In this document: in pieces, positions 35,780 through 48,120 of the stretch | Layout: each line of letters begins with the position of its first letter | Numbering within the stretch: the first letter of the stretch is position 1 | Origin: Rhipicephalus microplus | Lineage: Eukaryota; Arthropoda; Arachnida; Ixodida; Ixodidae | Direction of reading: 5' to 3' | Assembly (NCBI RefSeq): GCF_043290135.1 | Contig: NC_134701.1 | Location: forward strand, 63,991,502-64,055,501 | Length of the DNA: 64,000 bases | Program-made: the position numbers and the translations under genes | Notes under the pieces: model-generated | What the model saw: only the letters and a program-made list of their open reading frames with translations | What the model was told of the DNA's origin: nothing | Database searches by the model: none

Positions 35780-36885
35780 ATCGATTGTCGTGAATTCCAG
35801 TATCTACAATCTTCAAACATAAGGGCTACTCTTTTTGGCCTGTCTAGGGCTCTATATCCGGCACCTCCATCAGAATGAAACCAATAAATACAGCACCAGT
35901 TATTGTAACAATAATTTCTTCAAGTATTACGGGCAAATATCTGCAAGTTAACTTAAGAAACAGCATCCAAAGAAAAAAAATTCCCCTTGTTAGCTTCTGC
36001 TATCTTTGTCAATTTCTTCTCCACACCTGTCACCACGTGCATAGGCATGAGCTGTGTTCCCGTTCAAGGGGGTGGGGGGGATGAAAGTTTATTACAGCAT
36101 CCCACCTCATATTTAGTCAATGTACAATTTTACGCCCTCCCCTCCCTCCAATTAGTGACTAGGAGGCTGCCCCGCCCCCTAGTCTATGTATGAAGCAGAT
36201 GTAGCACCTCCCCCTTGGGTGACTAAGGGTGGCGGGCACCCCCTCGACTCCCCTCGTGTGCTAGCCTACGAGCATATGCAGTGTATTCCATGACCCGCCG
36301 CTGTTCAATTAAAACGAATAGCGTAGTGGCCCCCGCAGGCCGGCATTGCATGGCGTGATTGTCTGTCACTTGTGTGGCGACTCTCACGAACGTGCCTTGA
36401 AAGCATGTTGAACGACTTGTGAAAATATGTACCTGTGTGTGAGTCGATGTATGCGGTCGTTATTGACTGCATTGCTAGACCACTCATTTAGGAAAAAAAG
36501 TTTAAATGAACCGGCAACTCTTACTCTATCAACCGACAGGAAAGCAATACCTCCAAGACAGCCCCACTGAGTTGCGCATAGCAAGATTTGTCACTGAAGA
36601 TTAACTAACTTTTTTTGCAGCAATGTCAATATTGTACACCAAACAAAGAGCTTTCTTTTTTGTCCGGTTCAACTGGGAATGGAGTCCGCTTCTCCTCGAG
36701 ATCCTTCCCGCTCAAAATCTCACTTGGCTCCACCCTGTTTATTTTTCTTTTCTAATTGGAACTGCCTGCTATATGTTTATGGTGTGGGCCGAGTTTTTTT
36801 TTTTACCTCACAATAAAGAATAAGTGCATTGCTATATTTTAATAGGCATGTATAATCCTTCATACGTGTCTATTCGCGATCTATT
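35780..36885. other. Unannotated sequence with a C-rich repeat
   Basis: At 36060-36250 there is a G/C-run-rich segment (GGGGTGGGGGGGATG ... CCCCCTCGACTCCCC) of the sort also seen at 15690-15775. Nothing else recognised. Confidence 0.45.
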
Positions 36886-36889
36886 CATT

Positions 36890-37200
36890 TATATAATTTG
36901 ATAATTTATTCATGTTGTTAACCCTTTTTTGAGGGTTGTCACAGGTAGGGCACAATGAATAACTCCACACACAAACATATAACAGTGGCCAACTAACCAG
37001 CAAACTTACCAGTTGTCACAGTGTCTGTCTAAATATACGTGGAAATTGTAGGCATCATTTATTTGCACAGCTACTTCTGGCAAACTGTACCACAAGTTAA
37101 CGGCATCAGAAAAAAAAAGAGAAACAAAACTGCTCTGTACGGGTTCGCGTTCGTTGCACTGTGAGCTGTTCGCAGAGGCCGTTTTTCAAGCTGCTATTCA
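36890..37200 (-). mobile_element. LINE 3' end: last RT residues plus 3' UTR hairpin
   Basis: The minus strand reads FFSDAVNLWYSLPEVAVQIN and then a stop, the typical 'FFPRTIxxWNxLP' C-terminus of Jockey/CR1-type LINE RT. It is followed by a UTR with ACCCTCAAAAAAGGGT and an AATAAATT tail. 5'-truncated. Confidence 0.6.
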
Positions 37201-37354
37201 TTATATCTTAAGTAACATTTCCATTTTTATTAAATATACGAAAGGATAGTTTCAATCGCCATTGCCAGTATATAAAATTGCTATTTGTAACTGAGTATTG
37301 CCATTTTGCTATACTATATTTCATAAGGTGATTGTGACGTGGAGACATTGTGCA

Positions 37355-37595
37355 TGTCCGTCTCAGTGGATCAGTGCAGTGACTATAGGACGTTCGGCTG
37401 CTGACCAGAATGTCGTCCGTTCGATCCCAGCTGCGGTGGTCGCCTTTCGATCTAGGCAAAATGGTAGACGCCCTTGTAGTGCGTGATGCCAGTGCACGAT
37501 AAAGAACACCAAATTATCAACATTTCCTGAGCACTGTACTACGTCTTCTCTTATAACGATATCTTGGTTTTTGGGACGTAACACTTCATATAGTA
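37355..37595 (+). repeat. Tick tRNA-SINE copy
   Basis: GGCTGCTGACCAGAATGTCG then TCCGTTCGATCCCAGCTGCG (B box and tRNA T-arm-like), then a body ending TTGGTTTTTGGGACGTAACA. Plus orientation, near full length. Confidence 0.7.
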
Positions 37596-38024
37596 TTACT
37601 AAGATTTTGTGCATGCCATAGAAGTGTGCGTGAATACTCACGAGCAAAACGCAGAATTACTACCACCAACGTCATTGTGATCACGAAGAGAGCGAGCGCA
37701 GCCACGAAGAAGGACATGAAGAGAGACTCCCTCCTGTCTCTGCGACGCACAGGAACACAAAATTCATTGAGAATCGTTACAATATATAGCACCAGCCTAA
37801 TCATTGCACTATTCTAAAGGACAGGTACAGCCACTGATCTACTGGATGTAACTGCGAACATTATCTTTTTTATTCAGGAACACAGAGAATAAAGTATATT
37901 TATCTGTCATTTTCAACTTTACATCTTCGCACAATTCACTAAAGAGAGGGAGGAGAGCTACTATACTGATTTATTAGTTAAGGTGCTGCACACCTGACCC
38001 GAAGGTAATGCGATGGAATCCCGA

Positions 38025-38165
38025 AACTGACGCGAAATGTACCAGGAAATACTATCAGCCCGTGTACACAAATTTCGGTGCAGCTTAAAGAATGCCAAAT
38101 GGTCGAAGGTTCTGAAGTCTTCAACTGCTGAGTCTCTCACTAATATATTGTCGCAATTGATAGCC
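38025..38165 (+). repeat. Tick tRNA-SINE fragment (old)
   Basis: CAGCCCGTGTACACAAATTT, GGTGCAGCTTAAAGAATGCC and GAGTCTCTCACTAATATATT align with the body of the same SINE; the tRNA head is mostly lost. The plus-strand open frame at 38037-38261 is a by-product. Confidence 0.5.
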
Positions 38166-38169
38166 AAAA

Positions 38170-39270
38170 AACAGAATGACAACAGGGGACAACGACATAC
38201 ACGAGCAGCAAGTGTTGCGCAGAGGAAGATGTCGTATGTGCGCCTGCTTTTGTTTTTGTGACCTTGATTTTTCACGCTGAGAGAGTGGTGGAATCGCTAG
38301 ACGACAGATGACAATATGGCGTTTTTTTTTTTTTGGCGGGGGGGGGGGGGGATGCAGAACTTCAGATATTGTCATTATCACTGGGGCGAAAAGGAGCTGG
38401 GTAAACCATGAGAGTGTTATCACCTGATTTTTGCGATTAAGAATTCATAAAATTTGCTCACGGCACACAGAATAATTGAAATTTGAGTTTCAAATACACG
38501 CCATTGCGTTCTTGTCCCCAAATAGCAACGGCCAACCTGGCATGAATAGGTGACGTTAAGTATGACACCGCATAAAGCCTCGACGAGTCATCGACAGGTC
38601 TGTCACTGACAAGAACATTGCGGCTCCTGGTTAGATGACCTTCAACTTCGAAACAATGTTATTGTGAAGCAGGGTTTCATTTCGACTAAGCCAGCACGTA
38701 CGACAAATAAAACAACTAAATCGACTCGTGAGTGAAAACACCGCACATTCAAAGTGATTATCACCGTGAGGCTCTTCGTCAAACACAAAAGAATTGTTTT
38801 TGACCTTCACGGTCTGACATAAGGCGTCACATCTTTTAAGTTGTTATGTATAAATGCAGGCCAGAGGTCTTAAAATTAATCTGCTGAAAGCGAGTAATGT
38901 ACAAAAACCTGACGAGATATCTGTATTCGGAAGACCTTCTGGTGCTTCGAGATAGGTATCAGTGCACTTGAAGTGGTAAAAACTACGTCTACGTAGCACA
39001 GGTAATAATCGTGGAGCCGAACCACGGGATTCAATTGACTAGAAGAATTAGAATGTAGTGGTACACATTCGGCAAGCACTCTCGAATGATGACTGGTAGA
39101 TTACCACCATCCCTCAAGGGGAAGGTACATAATAGCTGCATATTGCCGGATCCCTGTAGCAAGGAAAACATTTCATTTGAGTGGTGAACCCAACATATTG
39201 TCACGTTCCTTCCTCAAGTTTCTTATCACCCCGTTACGCTGTACGCGATTCTCAGCGCAAGCCGCACCTA
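38170..39270. other. Sequence with poly(T)/poly(G) junction, no gene
   Basis: A T-run followed by a G-run at about 38322-38351. No coding sequence or known repeat recognised in the rest. Confidence 0.5.
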
Positions 39271-39274
39271 TGGT

Positions 39275-39432
39275 GTTCATGAAATGGAGGCGGAAATGTT
39301 ATAGGCCCGTGTGCTCAGATTTGGGTGCACGTTAAAGAACCCCAGGTGGTCTCAATTTCCGGAGCCCTCCACTACGGCGTCTCTCATAATCATATAGTGG
39401 TTTTGGGACGTTAAACCCCACATATCTATCAT
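39275..39432 (+). repeat. Tick tRNA-SINE body, 5'-truncated, well kept
   Basis: GGCCCGTGTGCTCAGATTTG, GGTGCACGTTAAAGAACCCC, CCGGAGCCCTCCACTACGGC and GTGGTTTTGGGACGTTAAAC in order. The best-preserved body in the window, suggesting more recent insertion. Confidence 0.8.
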
Positions 39433-39504
39433 GGTGTTCATGAAGCTTCAGGACTGCAGTAGATCATTTTGTTGAGATTACACCCACTTTGTGAGCATTT
39501 CAGA

Positions 39505-39738
39505 ATATTCTGAATTCTACTTCGCCGCTAGCGATAACGCTTGAATGTTCGATGGCGAGTGTATAAATGCCGACACACTTCGCCGTTTGTCAGTTGATCC
39601 ACGGCCAACGCTCGTTTCACCGCTATCAGTGCCAGTGCCTGACTTTCCTTTTGCGTAAACGCAAGTTTGCCTCGAATGAACAGTTTTTTTTTCGACCTGG
39701 AGTCTGCTCCCTTTGTCATGTCATGACCCCGTGACAAT
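39505..39738 (+). repeat. Solo LTR related to element C (truncated)
   Basis: It ends TCATGACCCCGTGACA at 39738, the same terminus as the C LTR in sense orientation. It shares CGATGGCGAGTGTATAAATG/CCGACAC and CGCCGTTTGTCAGTTGATCC with the C LTR, including a TATAAA-like motif, but the middle differs. No internal region follows, so it is a solo or fragmentary LTR. Confidence 0.65.
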
Positions 39739-40116
39739 ATATCGCTTTTCAATCTCGTCATCCGAAATTTTGCAGTATTCGCACGCCCCTATTTTGAGTG
39801 TGTTTCGCTGCTGTCGCACATTCTCCATAAGTACGTGCAGCTAGCTGCGTGCGAGGCGCACAAAAAAAAAGCAAAGCACACCGGCAGTGACTTAAGAACA
39901 TATCTCCTTTCTATCAGTAATTAAACGCAGTTTTCACGTTCATTAGTATTTCTTCTCGCTGTTTTCCGGCACGCAATCGTGGTAGTTGATTTGTTTTTTT
40001 TTCGTACTGGGGTTTTGAATATGTGCTGCCAAGGCTGCTATAGTTGTCTTTTTCTTCCATGACACTTCCCTTTCGTTACCTGTTACTGTTCTACTAGCTC
40101 TCAAAACAGATAGGAG

Positions 40117-40119
<3 letters not shown>

Positions 40120-40191
<72 letters not shown>
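40120..40191 (+). repeat. (AT)n microsatellite
   Basis: About 72 bp of perfect AT repeats; the YIYI open frame through it is not a gene. Confidence 0.95.
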
Positions 40192-40194
<3 letters not shown>

Positions 40195-40605
40195 AATTCC
40201 TGAATAACTAGCGTCATTCATATCGATGGTGAATTGTACCTATTAGTAAAAAGAACACTATTAAAGAAAGATAGCATATACTCAGTTACTGCACCTCTCA
40301 AACAACAAACTTCGAGCTTAATAAGTAAGCCTCTCTGCTAGAAGCAAGGAACCTGAGCCATGGATACATTGTGAGTAAAATACTTACTCGTAGTACACCC
40401 AGCCTGAATGAAGAGAGGAAAACGAGAATGCGCGCTTCAAGGTAACACCTATACTGACTCGTTAGCCGATCTAGTAAGGGTATAGCAATCTAAGAAATGT
40501 TCAGAGACAGCATTTCGAATTACTCAGAAAAAGCGAAGCGTGGCTCCCATCAAGCTGGACAATAAATATTGCGTCAGGAATAACAATTCCTACAACATGG
40601 GTCTT

Positions 40606-40650
40606 TTTAAATGCGAAGCATTTCTTAGCGAACTTCGGCGACTTTGAGCG

Positions 40651-40703
<53 letters not shown>

Positions 40704-42310
40704 CTCTATCTATCTATTTATTTATCTATCTATCTATTTATCTATCTTTTTATCTATCTATCTATCTATCTATCTATCTCTCTATCTATCTATTTATTTA
40801 TCTATCTATCTATTTATCTATCTTTTTATCTATCTATCTATCTGTCTATCTATCTATCCATCTATCTATCTATCTATCTATCTGTCTAGCCGCCTACGGC
40901 TTTTAACTATCCTGGCCGTTTCGTTAATGGTATCAATACCAAATTTGGTATGGCATAACATGACTGTATGGCGAGCGTAATTAACCAGTCACGACATGAC
41001 TAACGTGACATGTATGTCTAGAATCATGATTTACACTTCATGGTCCTGCAGCTCTTGCGGTAGTTTCGTTCACATGGCATGTTGCAAAACTGGTATTGTA
41101 TGACATGATTGCATGGCGAACACAAGCGACAGACCCTAACATGAAAATCGTGACATGCGTGTCATGTAACACCATGACTACAAGCCAACCTCATCATGCG
41201 CTCATGGGCGGGACTGGACTGGTGCAAGCATGATAATCATGAGATGCGTGTTATGTAACAACATGACTACATGCTACGCTCATAAAGCGCTCGCGGCCGT
41301 TTCTCTAGCTTCACGTGTACGAAATTTGGTATTACGTGACGTGAATGGACGACATAGGTAAATTACACATCCAAACGTGATAATCAGAACATGCGTGTCA
41401 TGTACCCACATGACTACATGCCACACTCATGATGGGCTCACGGCCGTTTCGCTATTTTCACATATGCCAAATATCGCATTACGTGACGGCAATGAGTGAC
41501 GAAAGTATGTGACTGGAGCAAACAAAATAATCGTGAGATGTCTGTAATGTGAGAACATGACTACATGCCACAGTCAAGGCGCTAATACATTTCGACGTGA
41601 CGCGGGGAGCGTGCTCGCCGTCATTCATTTCACCGCGCCAGACGCCGGTCCTGCCATATACTCGCAGGCACGCGCCGCGCTGCGTTGCTTTGACGCATGC
41701 GCGTTTCAGCGCGTCCAGCATCCCTCCGTCACGAAAATAGGCAGACGCAGTGGTGTCCTGGTAACGCATCGGCGCAAAATGCAGCATGTCGCTATTCACG
41801 CCGGTTGCCGTCGGGCCGCGCCCATGGACGCTGGTCGCACTCGTCGCATCTGGCGTCAGACAATAGAGTGCTCGCGTCTTCCATACGTATCGTCGCTGTG
41901 CCCGGCGTGCGCCTGCGTCAACGCTACAGAGAAGTATATTGGGGCATTCATGATGCGCTCGCGGCCATTTTGCTAGCTCCACATGTACCAAATTTGGTGT
42001 TACGTGATGTCAATCGATGACGAAATATATGACTGGTGCCAACATGATAATCTGGGCACGTGTGTCCTGTATGAACCTAACAAAATACACGGTCAAAGCG
42101 TGCTCGCGGCAGTTTTGCTAGCTCCACGTACACTAAATTTGCTACCAGGTAACGTGAAGAGATGACGAAGGGAAACGAATCATCCAAACATGATAATCGT
42201 GACACGGAAGTCATGCATGGCCTCACTTACCTCCACCTCGTAATGTTTCGGTGATTTTAAAGTGACATATCAACCTTTCTCATTCGTGCTTCGCATATCA
42301 ACGATTCCCA
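40606..42310 (+). repeat. Composite interspersed repeat: (TATC)n plus ~148-bp satellite
   Basis: Left end AAATGCGAAGCATTTCTTAG, a self-complementary start. Then (TATC)n with TTTA variants (40651-40887), then tandem units marked by GCGGCCGTTTCGCTAG, ACCAAATTTGGTATTACGTG and ACATGACTACATGCCACACT. Anchor copies at 41296/41444 and 41962/42110 give a period of about 148 bp. A GC-rich 360-bp segment (about 41575-41935) interrupts the array. The right end CGTAATGTTTCGGTGA ... CCCACTGTACGTGGGAT recurs inverted at 60905-61015. Open frames of 139-170 codons here are by-products. Confidence 0.6.
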
Positions 42311-42519
42311 CTGTACGTGGGATATGCCAATTTTTTGTATTTTTTATTGAAATGGAGCCACCATCATTGGCAGCCGAACTTGCACTGCCCGTGCTCAGCA
42401 TCACAGCGACAAAGACACTGAAGCGCTGATTACTTCGCACACTGGTAAGTAAACGTTCCTAATGAAATGATATAAAATAAGCGAGCACTCGCCTGTCTGG
42501 TCTCACAGAAACATTTATT

Positions 42520-42665
42520 CAGTTATTTTAAAAATCAGTTAGTTATCTTAGTTTTCAGGGTAGTTAGTTGTTAAGTTAGTAACATAGTTAATAATTTAGT
42601 TAAATAGTAAGTTAGTTAGCTATTTAGTTAGTTAGTTAGGTTGTTACTTGATTAGTTAGCTAGGT
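42520..42665 (+). repeat. Degenerate (TTAG)n-like repeat
   Basis: Many imperfect GTTAGTTA/TTAGTTAG units. It is not the arthropod telomere repeat TTAGG, which does not occur in tandem here. Confidence 0.6.
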
Positions 42666-42835
42666 AATATAACCTTTTTATTTTTACATTTCAGGGGGGG
42701 GGGGGAGGTTGCAGATGGTAAAAAAGTTCAGCCACGGACATAAATATAGAGAGCTGTTTGAAGTATGTTACGAAAACAGCGATCAATGTGACAATACTGA
42801 CAATCAATGTAACATTATAAACTAGCTTTAAAAAA

Positions 42836-43941
42836 TTGGCAGCATATCCACAGAGTGAATGATGGAGAGTGGGGCGAAGCATTCGTCCGTCCATTCGTTC
42901 TTGCTTCCGTCCGTCCATGCGTCCGACTGTGTGACCGTCCATGCTTCCATCCGCCCGTCCGTGCGTGCGTCTGTTCGTGCGTCCACCCCTGCGTTCGTCC
43001 ATGCATCCGCCCCTGCGTCCGTTCATGCGTCCACCCATGCATCTGTCTGTGTGTCCGTTCGTCCATTCATTCAACGCTCCAAGTACCACCATCTCGCAGG
43101 TTTTCATCATATATTCCTCACATAGAAGCAGCGCCATCCAGCGGACATTCCAAGGACTAAACGAGAGGTGGCACACGCACACTTTCTTACGGCTTGCGCT
43201 TCCGGTCTGCTTCCCACCTTCAACCACCTCGAGTTCATGGTATGTACTAGTTCCCTGTATTCATGGCACTGCGACCCAACGCTCGCTAAACCTTTCTAAA
43301 AGCAAGGAGGTTGCGCCCAGCGAGTATAACGTAGCAACCCTTTCCTGTCAGATAGTGCTCAATGTACATGCCAGTGGGTGCTAATGGAAAATGAGCGACA
43401 GAGGAATTCGACTTTTACTTTCTTACGGCTTGCGCTTCGTATCTACTTCCCACCTTTAACCACCTCGAGTTCATGGTATATACTAGTTCATTGTATTCAT
43501 GGCACTGCGGCTCAACGCTCGCTAAACCTTTCTAAAACTAAGCAGGTTACACCCAGCGAGTATAATGTAGCAACCCTTTCTTGTCAGATAGTGCTTAATA
43601 TACATGCCAATGGCTGCTAAGGGGGAATGAGAGACAGGAGAATTCGGCTTTTAGTTAACACACACACTGCGATTTTTTTATTGTTCAACAACGCACAGAA
43701 GACAAGAAAGGGTTGCTACGTTATACTCGCTGGGCGTAACCCCCTAGGTTATAGAAAGGTTTAGCGAGCGTTGGGCCGCAGTGCCATGAATACAGTGAAC
43801 TAGTTCATACCATTAACTCGAGGTGGCTAAAGGTGGGAAGTAGACACGAAGCGCAAGCCGTAAGAAAGCGTGCGTGTGCCTCCTCTCGTTCAGTCCTTGG
43901 AATGTCCGCTGGATGGCGGTGCTTTTATATGAGGAATATAT
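42836..43941. mobile_element. Large foldback-like inverted repeat, left arm and spacer (host of element C)
   Basis: The left end AGCATATCCACAGAGTGAAT and GTCCGTCC-rich core (42836-43075) match the foldback family at 11262. The arm from about 43076 (AAGTACCACCATCTCGCAGG) to 43360 is repeated in direct orientation at about 43415-43620 and in inverted orientation at 43941-43700. The right arm then continues beyond element C at 49918 (GATGAAAAGATGCGAGAAGG). Shared pieces include TTACGGCTTGCGCTTC, CCACCTCGAGTTCATGGTAT and CCCAGCGAGTATAACGTAGC. No transposase is visible. Confidence 0.65.
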
Positions 43942-44348
43942 TGTCACGGGGTCATGACGGGGCCAAAGACAGGAAACTTCGTGTTGGCGTTTCACTGTTT
44001 ATTTGGGCGAACCTGTGCCCAGTAAAGGGAAAGTCTAATTACAGCAGCAGTCTTGCACAGATAGCAGTCTCGGCCTGATAGCGGCGAACGCAGCGTCGGC
44101 CTTCGATCAACAACTGACTAGCGGCGAAGCGCGTCGGCATTTATACCGTTGCCGTCGAATGTTCTAGCGTTATCGCTGGCGGTGGCGTAGGTTCCAGAAC
44201 AATCTGTACCATTCGCACAGTGGGCGTGATCTTATCGAAATGATCTACTACAGTCCGGAACCTTCTCGAAACCTGCAGGCGCGGTTTGCGCCGAGAATCG
44301 TGTGGTGTTTCGGAACGATAACAAAAACTTGTGAAATGGAACGTGGCA
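43942..44348 (-). repeat. 3' LTR of element C
   Basis: TGTCACGGGGTCATGACGGG to ATGGAACGTGGCA in plus orientation; preceded internally by the polypurine tract. Confidence 0.92.
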
Positions 44349-44362
44349 TTGCCCCCCTCTGA
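44349..44362 (-). promoter_or_regulatory. Polypurine tract of element C
   Basis: Minus strand TCAGAGGGGGGCAA directly before the 3' LTR. Confidence 0.8.
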
Positions 44363-44476
44363 AAAAAGGCATCGTCCCGATGCTTTAACTAAAGATGAAG
44401 ATACAATAATAATGCAAGAAAGTACAATGAATAAATTACAATACAACAATAATACAAAAAACATTGTTTCAGTTTG

Positions 44477-45564
44477 TTAACGTGCATGAAACGGCTTGAG
44501 GCGCACGACATGGACGACTTCAGGTCGCGATCGGCGTCGTTGAGAGTTCGTGATGCCGTCGGGGACAACCTCGTAATCAAGTGGGCCGAGACGTCGAACC
44601 ACCTTGTACGGTCCGAAATACCGTCGCAGAAGCTTTTCACTTAGTCCACGTCGGCGTATCGGCGTCCATACCCAAACACGTTCACCGGGCTGGTATTCCA
44701 CGAAGCGTCGTCGAAGGTTGTAACGGTGGCTGTCGGCCGTCTGTTGATTCTTGATACGGAGACGCGCAAGTTGTCGGGCTTCTTCGGCGCGTTGAAGGTA
44801 CTCGCTCACATCGAGGTTTTCTTCATCAGTGACATTGGGTAACATGGCATCGAGCGTCGTTGCCGGGCTCCTTCCGTAGACCAATTTGTATGGAGATATC
44901 TGCGTCGTCTCCTGCACCGCCGTGTTGTATGCGAAGGTCACATACGGAAGAATGGCGTCCCACGCCTTGTGTTCGACATCGACGTACATTGACAGCATGT
45001 CGGCGATCGTCTTGCTAAGCCGCTCGGTGAGGCCGTTGGTCTGTGGGTGGTACGCTGCCGTCCGGCGGTGGTTTTTTTGGCTGTATGCCAAGATCGCTTG
45101 AGTTAAGTCGGCAGTGAATGCCGTTCCTGTGTCGGTGATAAGGACCTCCGGGCGCCGTGACGTAGGACGATATTTTTGACGAAGAACTTAGCTACCTTGG
45201 CTGCACTGCCTTTTGGCAGGGCTTTTGTCTCGGCGTAGTGGGTGAAGTAGTCGGTAGCTACCACGATTCACTTGTTTCCGAAAGCCGACGTCGGGAACGG
45301 CCCCAGTAGGTCCATACCAATGTGCTGGAAAGGTCGGCAAGGTGGATCAATTGGCTGCAGAAGTCCGGCTGGCCTTGTCGGCGGTGTCTTGCGTCGCTGA
45401 CAGTCCCGGCATGTCCTCACATAACGAGTGACGTCGGTGGTAAGACGTGGCCAGTAGTACCTTTCTTGTATCCTCGTGAGCGTGCGGGAATCACCGAGGT
45501 GCCCTGCCGTCGGATCGTCGTGCAGGGCCTGCAGGAGTTCTGGTCGCAGAGCTGAAGGCACCAC
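44477..45564 (-). pseudogene. Integrase of element C
   Basis: The first frame (45564-45268) has the HHCC finger (ALHDDPTAGHLGD ... TCRDCQRRK) and first Asp in IGMDLLGPFP, then a stop. After about 150 bp of disrupted sequence, the frame 45120-44477 carries the second Asp in LITDTGTAF, the Glu in NGLTERLSKTIADML and a well-kept C-terminal region with the GPY/F motif RRYFGPYKVVRRLGPLDYEV. All three catalytic residues are present but split. No chromodomain follows; the ORF ends at LKPFHAR. Confidence 0.85.
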
Positions 45565-45692
45565 AAGGAGGTACTTAGCTCGAAGCGGTGAAAAGTTTTT
45601 CTTTTGTAGAAGACCGTTTCGTAAAAAGAACGACGCAAGTGCGCGCTTGAATACCTTCGGGACTTCGGCGGTCCTGCATTCGAGGTATTCTA

Positions 45693-46900
45693 TTAGGGTT
45701 TAAGTTCCGGGTCGGCCCGCTGTCGTTCAGCGAAGTCGTCGGTAGTTATCGTTCCCAAGAAGTACTCGTCATCCGAGTCGTCGGGTAGCGGTTGGTCGAC
45801 AGGCGCATGAGAGAGACAGTCAGCGTCGGAGTGTTTCTTGCCGGACTTGTAAATGACAGTAATGTCATATTCTTGAAGTCTCAGGCTCCATCGTGCGAGG
45901 CGACCTGAAAGGTCCTTCAGGATGGCTAGCCAACACAAGGCGTGGTGGTCGCTCACCACTTTGAAGGGCCTGTCGTAGAGGTAGGGGCGAAATTTCGACG
46001 TAGCCCAGATGATGGCGAGGCACTCCTTTTCTGTTGTGGAATAATTTCCTTCTGCTTTGGATAGCGATCGGCTGGCGTAACTAATAACCCTTTCAAGTCC
46101 GTCAACCCTCTGCACAAGAACGGCGCCAAGACTCACGCTGCTTGCGTCAGTATGTATTTCTGTCTCGGCGAATTCGTCGAAATGGGCAAGTAACGGAGGC
46201 GTCTGGAGGCGATGTTTAAGCTCCTGGAAAGCGTGTTCCTGTGGCGTTTCCCACTTGAACTCCGAGTCGGCCTTGGTAAGGTTAGTGAGAGGATCGGCGA
46301 TGCGGGCGAAGTTTTTCACGAACCGCCTATAATAGGCGCACAGGCCCAGAAATCGGCGCATGGCCTTCTTGTCAGTGGGCGGCGGGAAGTCGGCGATGGC
46401 GGCTGTTTTCCGTGGATCGGGACGAACTCCAGACTTGCTGATAACGTGCCCCAGAAACAAGAGCTCCTCATACGCAAATCTGCACTTTTCTGGCTTCAGT
46501 GTGAGTCCGGACGTCTTGATGGCTTGAAGTACAGCTTCAAGGCGCCGAAGATGCTCGTCGAAACTCGAGGAGAACACGACGACGTCGTCCAAGTACACAA
46601 GGCAAGTCTGCCACTTCAATCCTGCCAGTACTGTATCCATAACGCGTTGAAAAGTTGCAGGCGCTGAGCAAAGGCCGAAGGGCATCACCTTAAACTCGAA
46701 GAGGCCGTCCGGTGTTATAAACGCCGTCTTCTCTCGGTCTCTTTCCTCGACTTCGATTTGCCAATAGCCAGTCTTGAGGTCCATTGACGAGAAGTACTTG
46801 GCGTTATGGAGCCGATCAAGTGCGTCGTCTATTCGTGGGAGAAGATACACGTCCTTTCTTGTGATTTTGTTCAGGCGGCGATAATCAACGCAGAAACGTA
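45693..46900 (-). pseudogene. Reverse transcriptase-RNase H of element C (385 open codons)
   Basis: One frame spans most of RT and all of RNase H: YFSSMDLKTGYWQIEVEERD, FKVMPFGLCSAPATFQRVMD, catalytic VYLDDVVVFSS, CRFAYEELLFLGHVISKSG, AMRRFLGLCAYYRRFVKNFA, then RNase [40 protein letters not shown] and VVSDHHALCWLAILKDLS. All catalytic residues seen are intact. The fingers region before KDVYLLPRIDDAL is shifted by a frameshift near 46905, and a TAA at 45693-45695 ends the frame before integrase. RNase H would remove the RNA strand of the hybrid. Confidence 0.9.
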
Positions 46901-47011
46901 GGGTCCTTTTTCTTCACTAACACCACGGGGGATGCCCACGGACTCTTGTACGGCGGGATAATGTCATCTCGCAGCTTTTTCAGTAACTTGTCTCTTCATT
47001 GCCTCACGTTC

Positions 47012-48091
47012 TCACGTCGAAACCCTGTACGGACTCTGACGGAGTGGTCTGGCATTTTCTTCGGTTATGATTCGATGTTTCGTGATTGGAGTCTGCCGAA
47101 CTTTCGATGACGACGAAAAGCAATCTTCGTATTGCAGGAGCAGGGCCTTGAGCTGTTCTTGCTTATCGTTCGGAAGTCTGCGATTGACGTCGAAAGCTAT
47201 GGGAGGGGCTTGGTTTCTCTGAGCAGGTTCCGCAGAATTGGCGAAGGCGAAAGCACTGTAGGCTTCGACAATTTCTTCGATGTATGCGACCGTTGTTCCT
47301 TTGTTCACAAGTTTGTACTCATTGCTGAAATTTGTGAGCATAACCGTTGCTTTGCCTCCCCACAGCTCTGCAATTCCTCTTGCGACGCAAATATTTCGGG
47401 TGACCAACAGATGCTGACTGCCTTCAACGACGCCTTCCAAGTCAGGTGATTTAGGAGCGCCGACTGAAATAATGACGCTTGAGCGAGGCGGAATGGTGAC
47501 TTGTTCTTCCAGCACATTCAAGGCATGGTGTCCTGACGGCGTGCGCGGCGGTAGTGCTTCTTCTGTGGATAACGTTATCGACCTTGTTTTTAGGTTGATG
47601 ACAGCACCATGGAGGCATAAGAAGTCCATGCCAAGGATGACATCTCTCGAGCAACGTTGTAGGACTACGAAGTCTGTAGGATAAATACGGCCGTTAATGA
47701 TGACTCTCGCTGTGCAGATTCCTGCCGGCGTTATGAGATGACCTCCGGCTGTGCGGATTTCAGGGCCTTTCCAAGCTGTCCTAACTTTCTTTAACTTCGC
47801 GGCGAACGACCCACTGATGACAGAATAGTCGGCTCCAGTATCGACGAGAGCAGTCACACTGTGGCCATCGATAAGAACGTCAAGGTCGCTAGTTCGCCGT
47901 CTCGCATTACAGTTAGGGCGTGGTGTCGGGTCACGGCTTTGTCGGCTTGTTCCGCTGCTTCCATGTTGCGTCGTCCGGCCACCTTCGGTAAGTGAGCTTT
48001 TGCCTTCAGGGCATTGCCTGGTTGGTGTTGTGTTCAAAAAGCTCCGTCGCGTCGGCGTCGTCGTCGGAGGATCTTCGGTAGTTCGTCGCAC
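47012..48091 (-). pseudogene. Protease and connecting region of element C
   Basis: One 359-codon frame. The retropepsin triad is intact in VTALVDTGADYSVISGSFAA, with FVVLQRCSRDVILGMDFLCL near its end, then a linker (IPPRSSVIISVGAPKSPD, LLQYEDCFSSSSKVRQTPI) ending KHRIITEENARPLRQSPYRV, which is the start of RT. The frame stops at 47012 in the next few residues by frameshift. Confidence 0.88.
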
Positions 48092-48120
48092 AGCAACCGC
48101 ACCTCCATCGGTTGCTGCCC

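Noticed and set aside
41479..41991. Overlapping 139-170 codon frames on both strands
   Set aside because: They fall in a GC-rich segment inside a satellite array, have no recognisable domain and are open on both strands, as GC-rich sequence often is.
42520..42665. Interstitial telomere repeat
   Set aside because: Units are TTAG/GTTA and irregular; the arthropod repeat TTAGG is not in tandem.
42691..43227. Frames rich in GWTHERTQGRMHGR or RPSVRPCVRL repeats (also 11262-11933)
   Set aside because: They are readings of the GTCCGTCC/GGACGAACG minisatellite.
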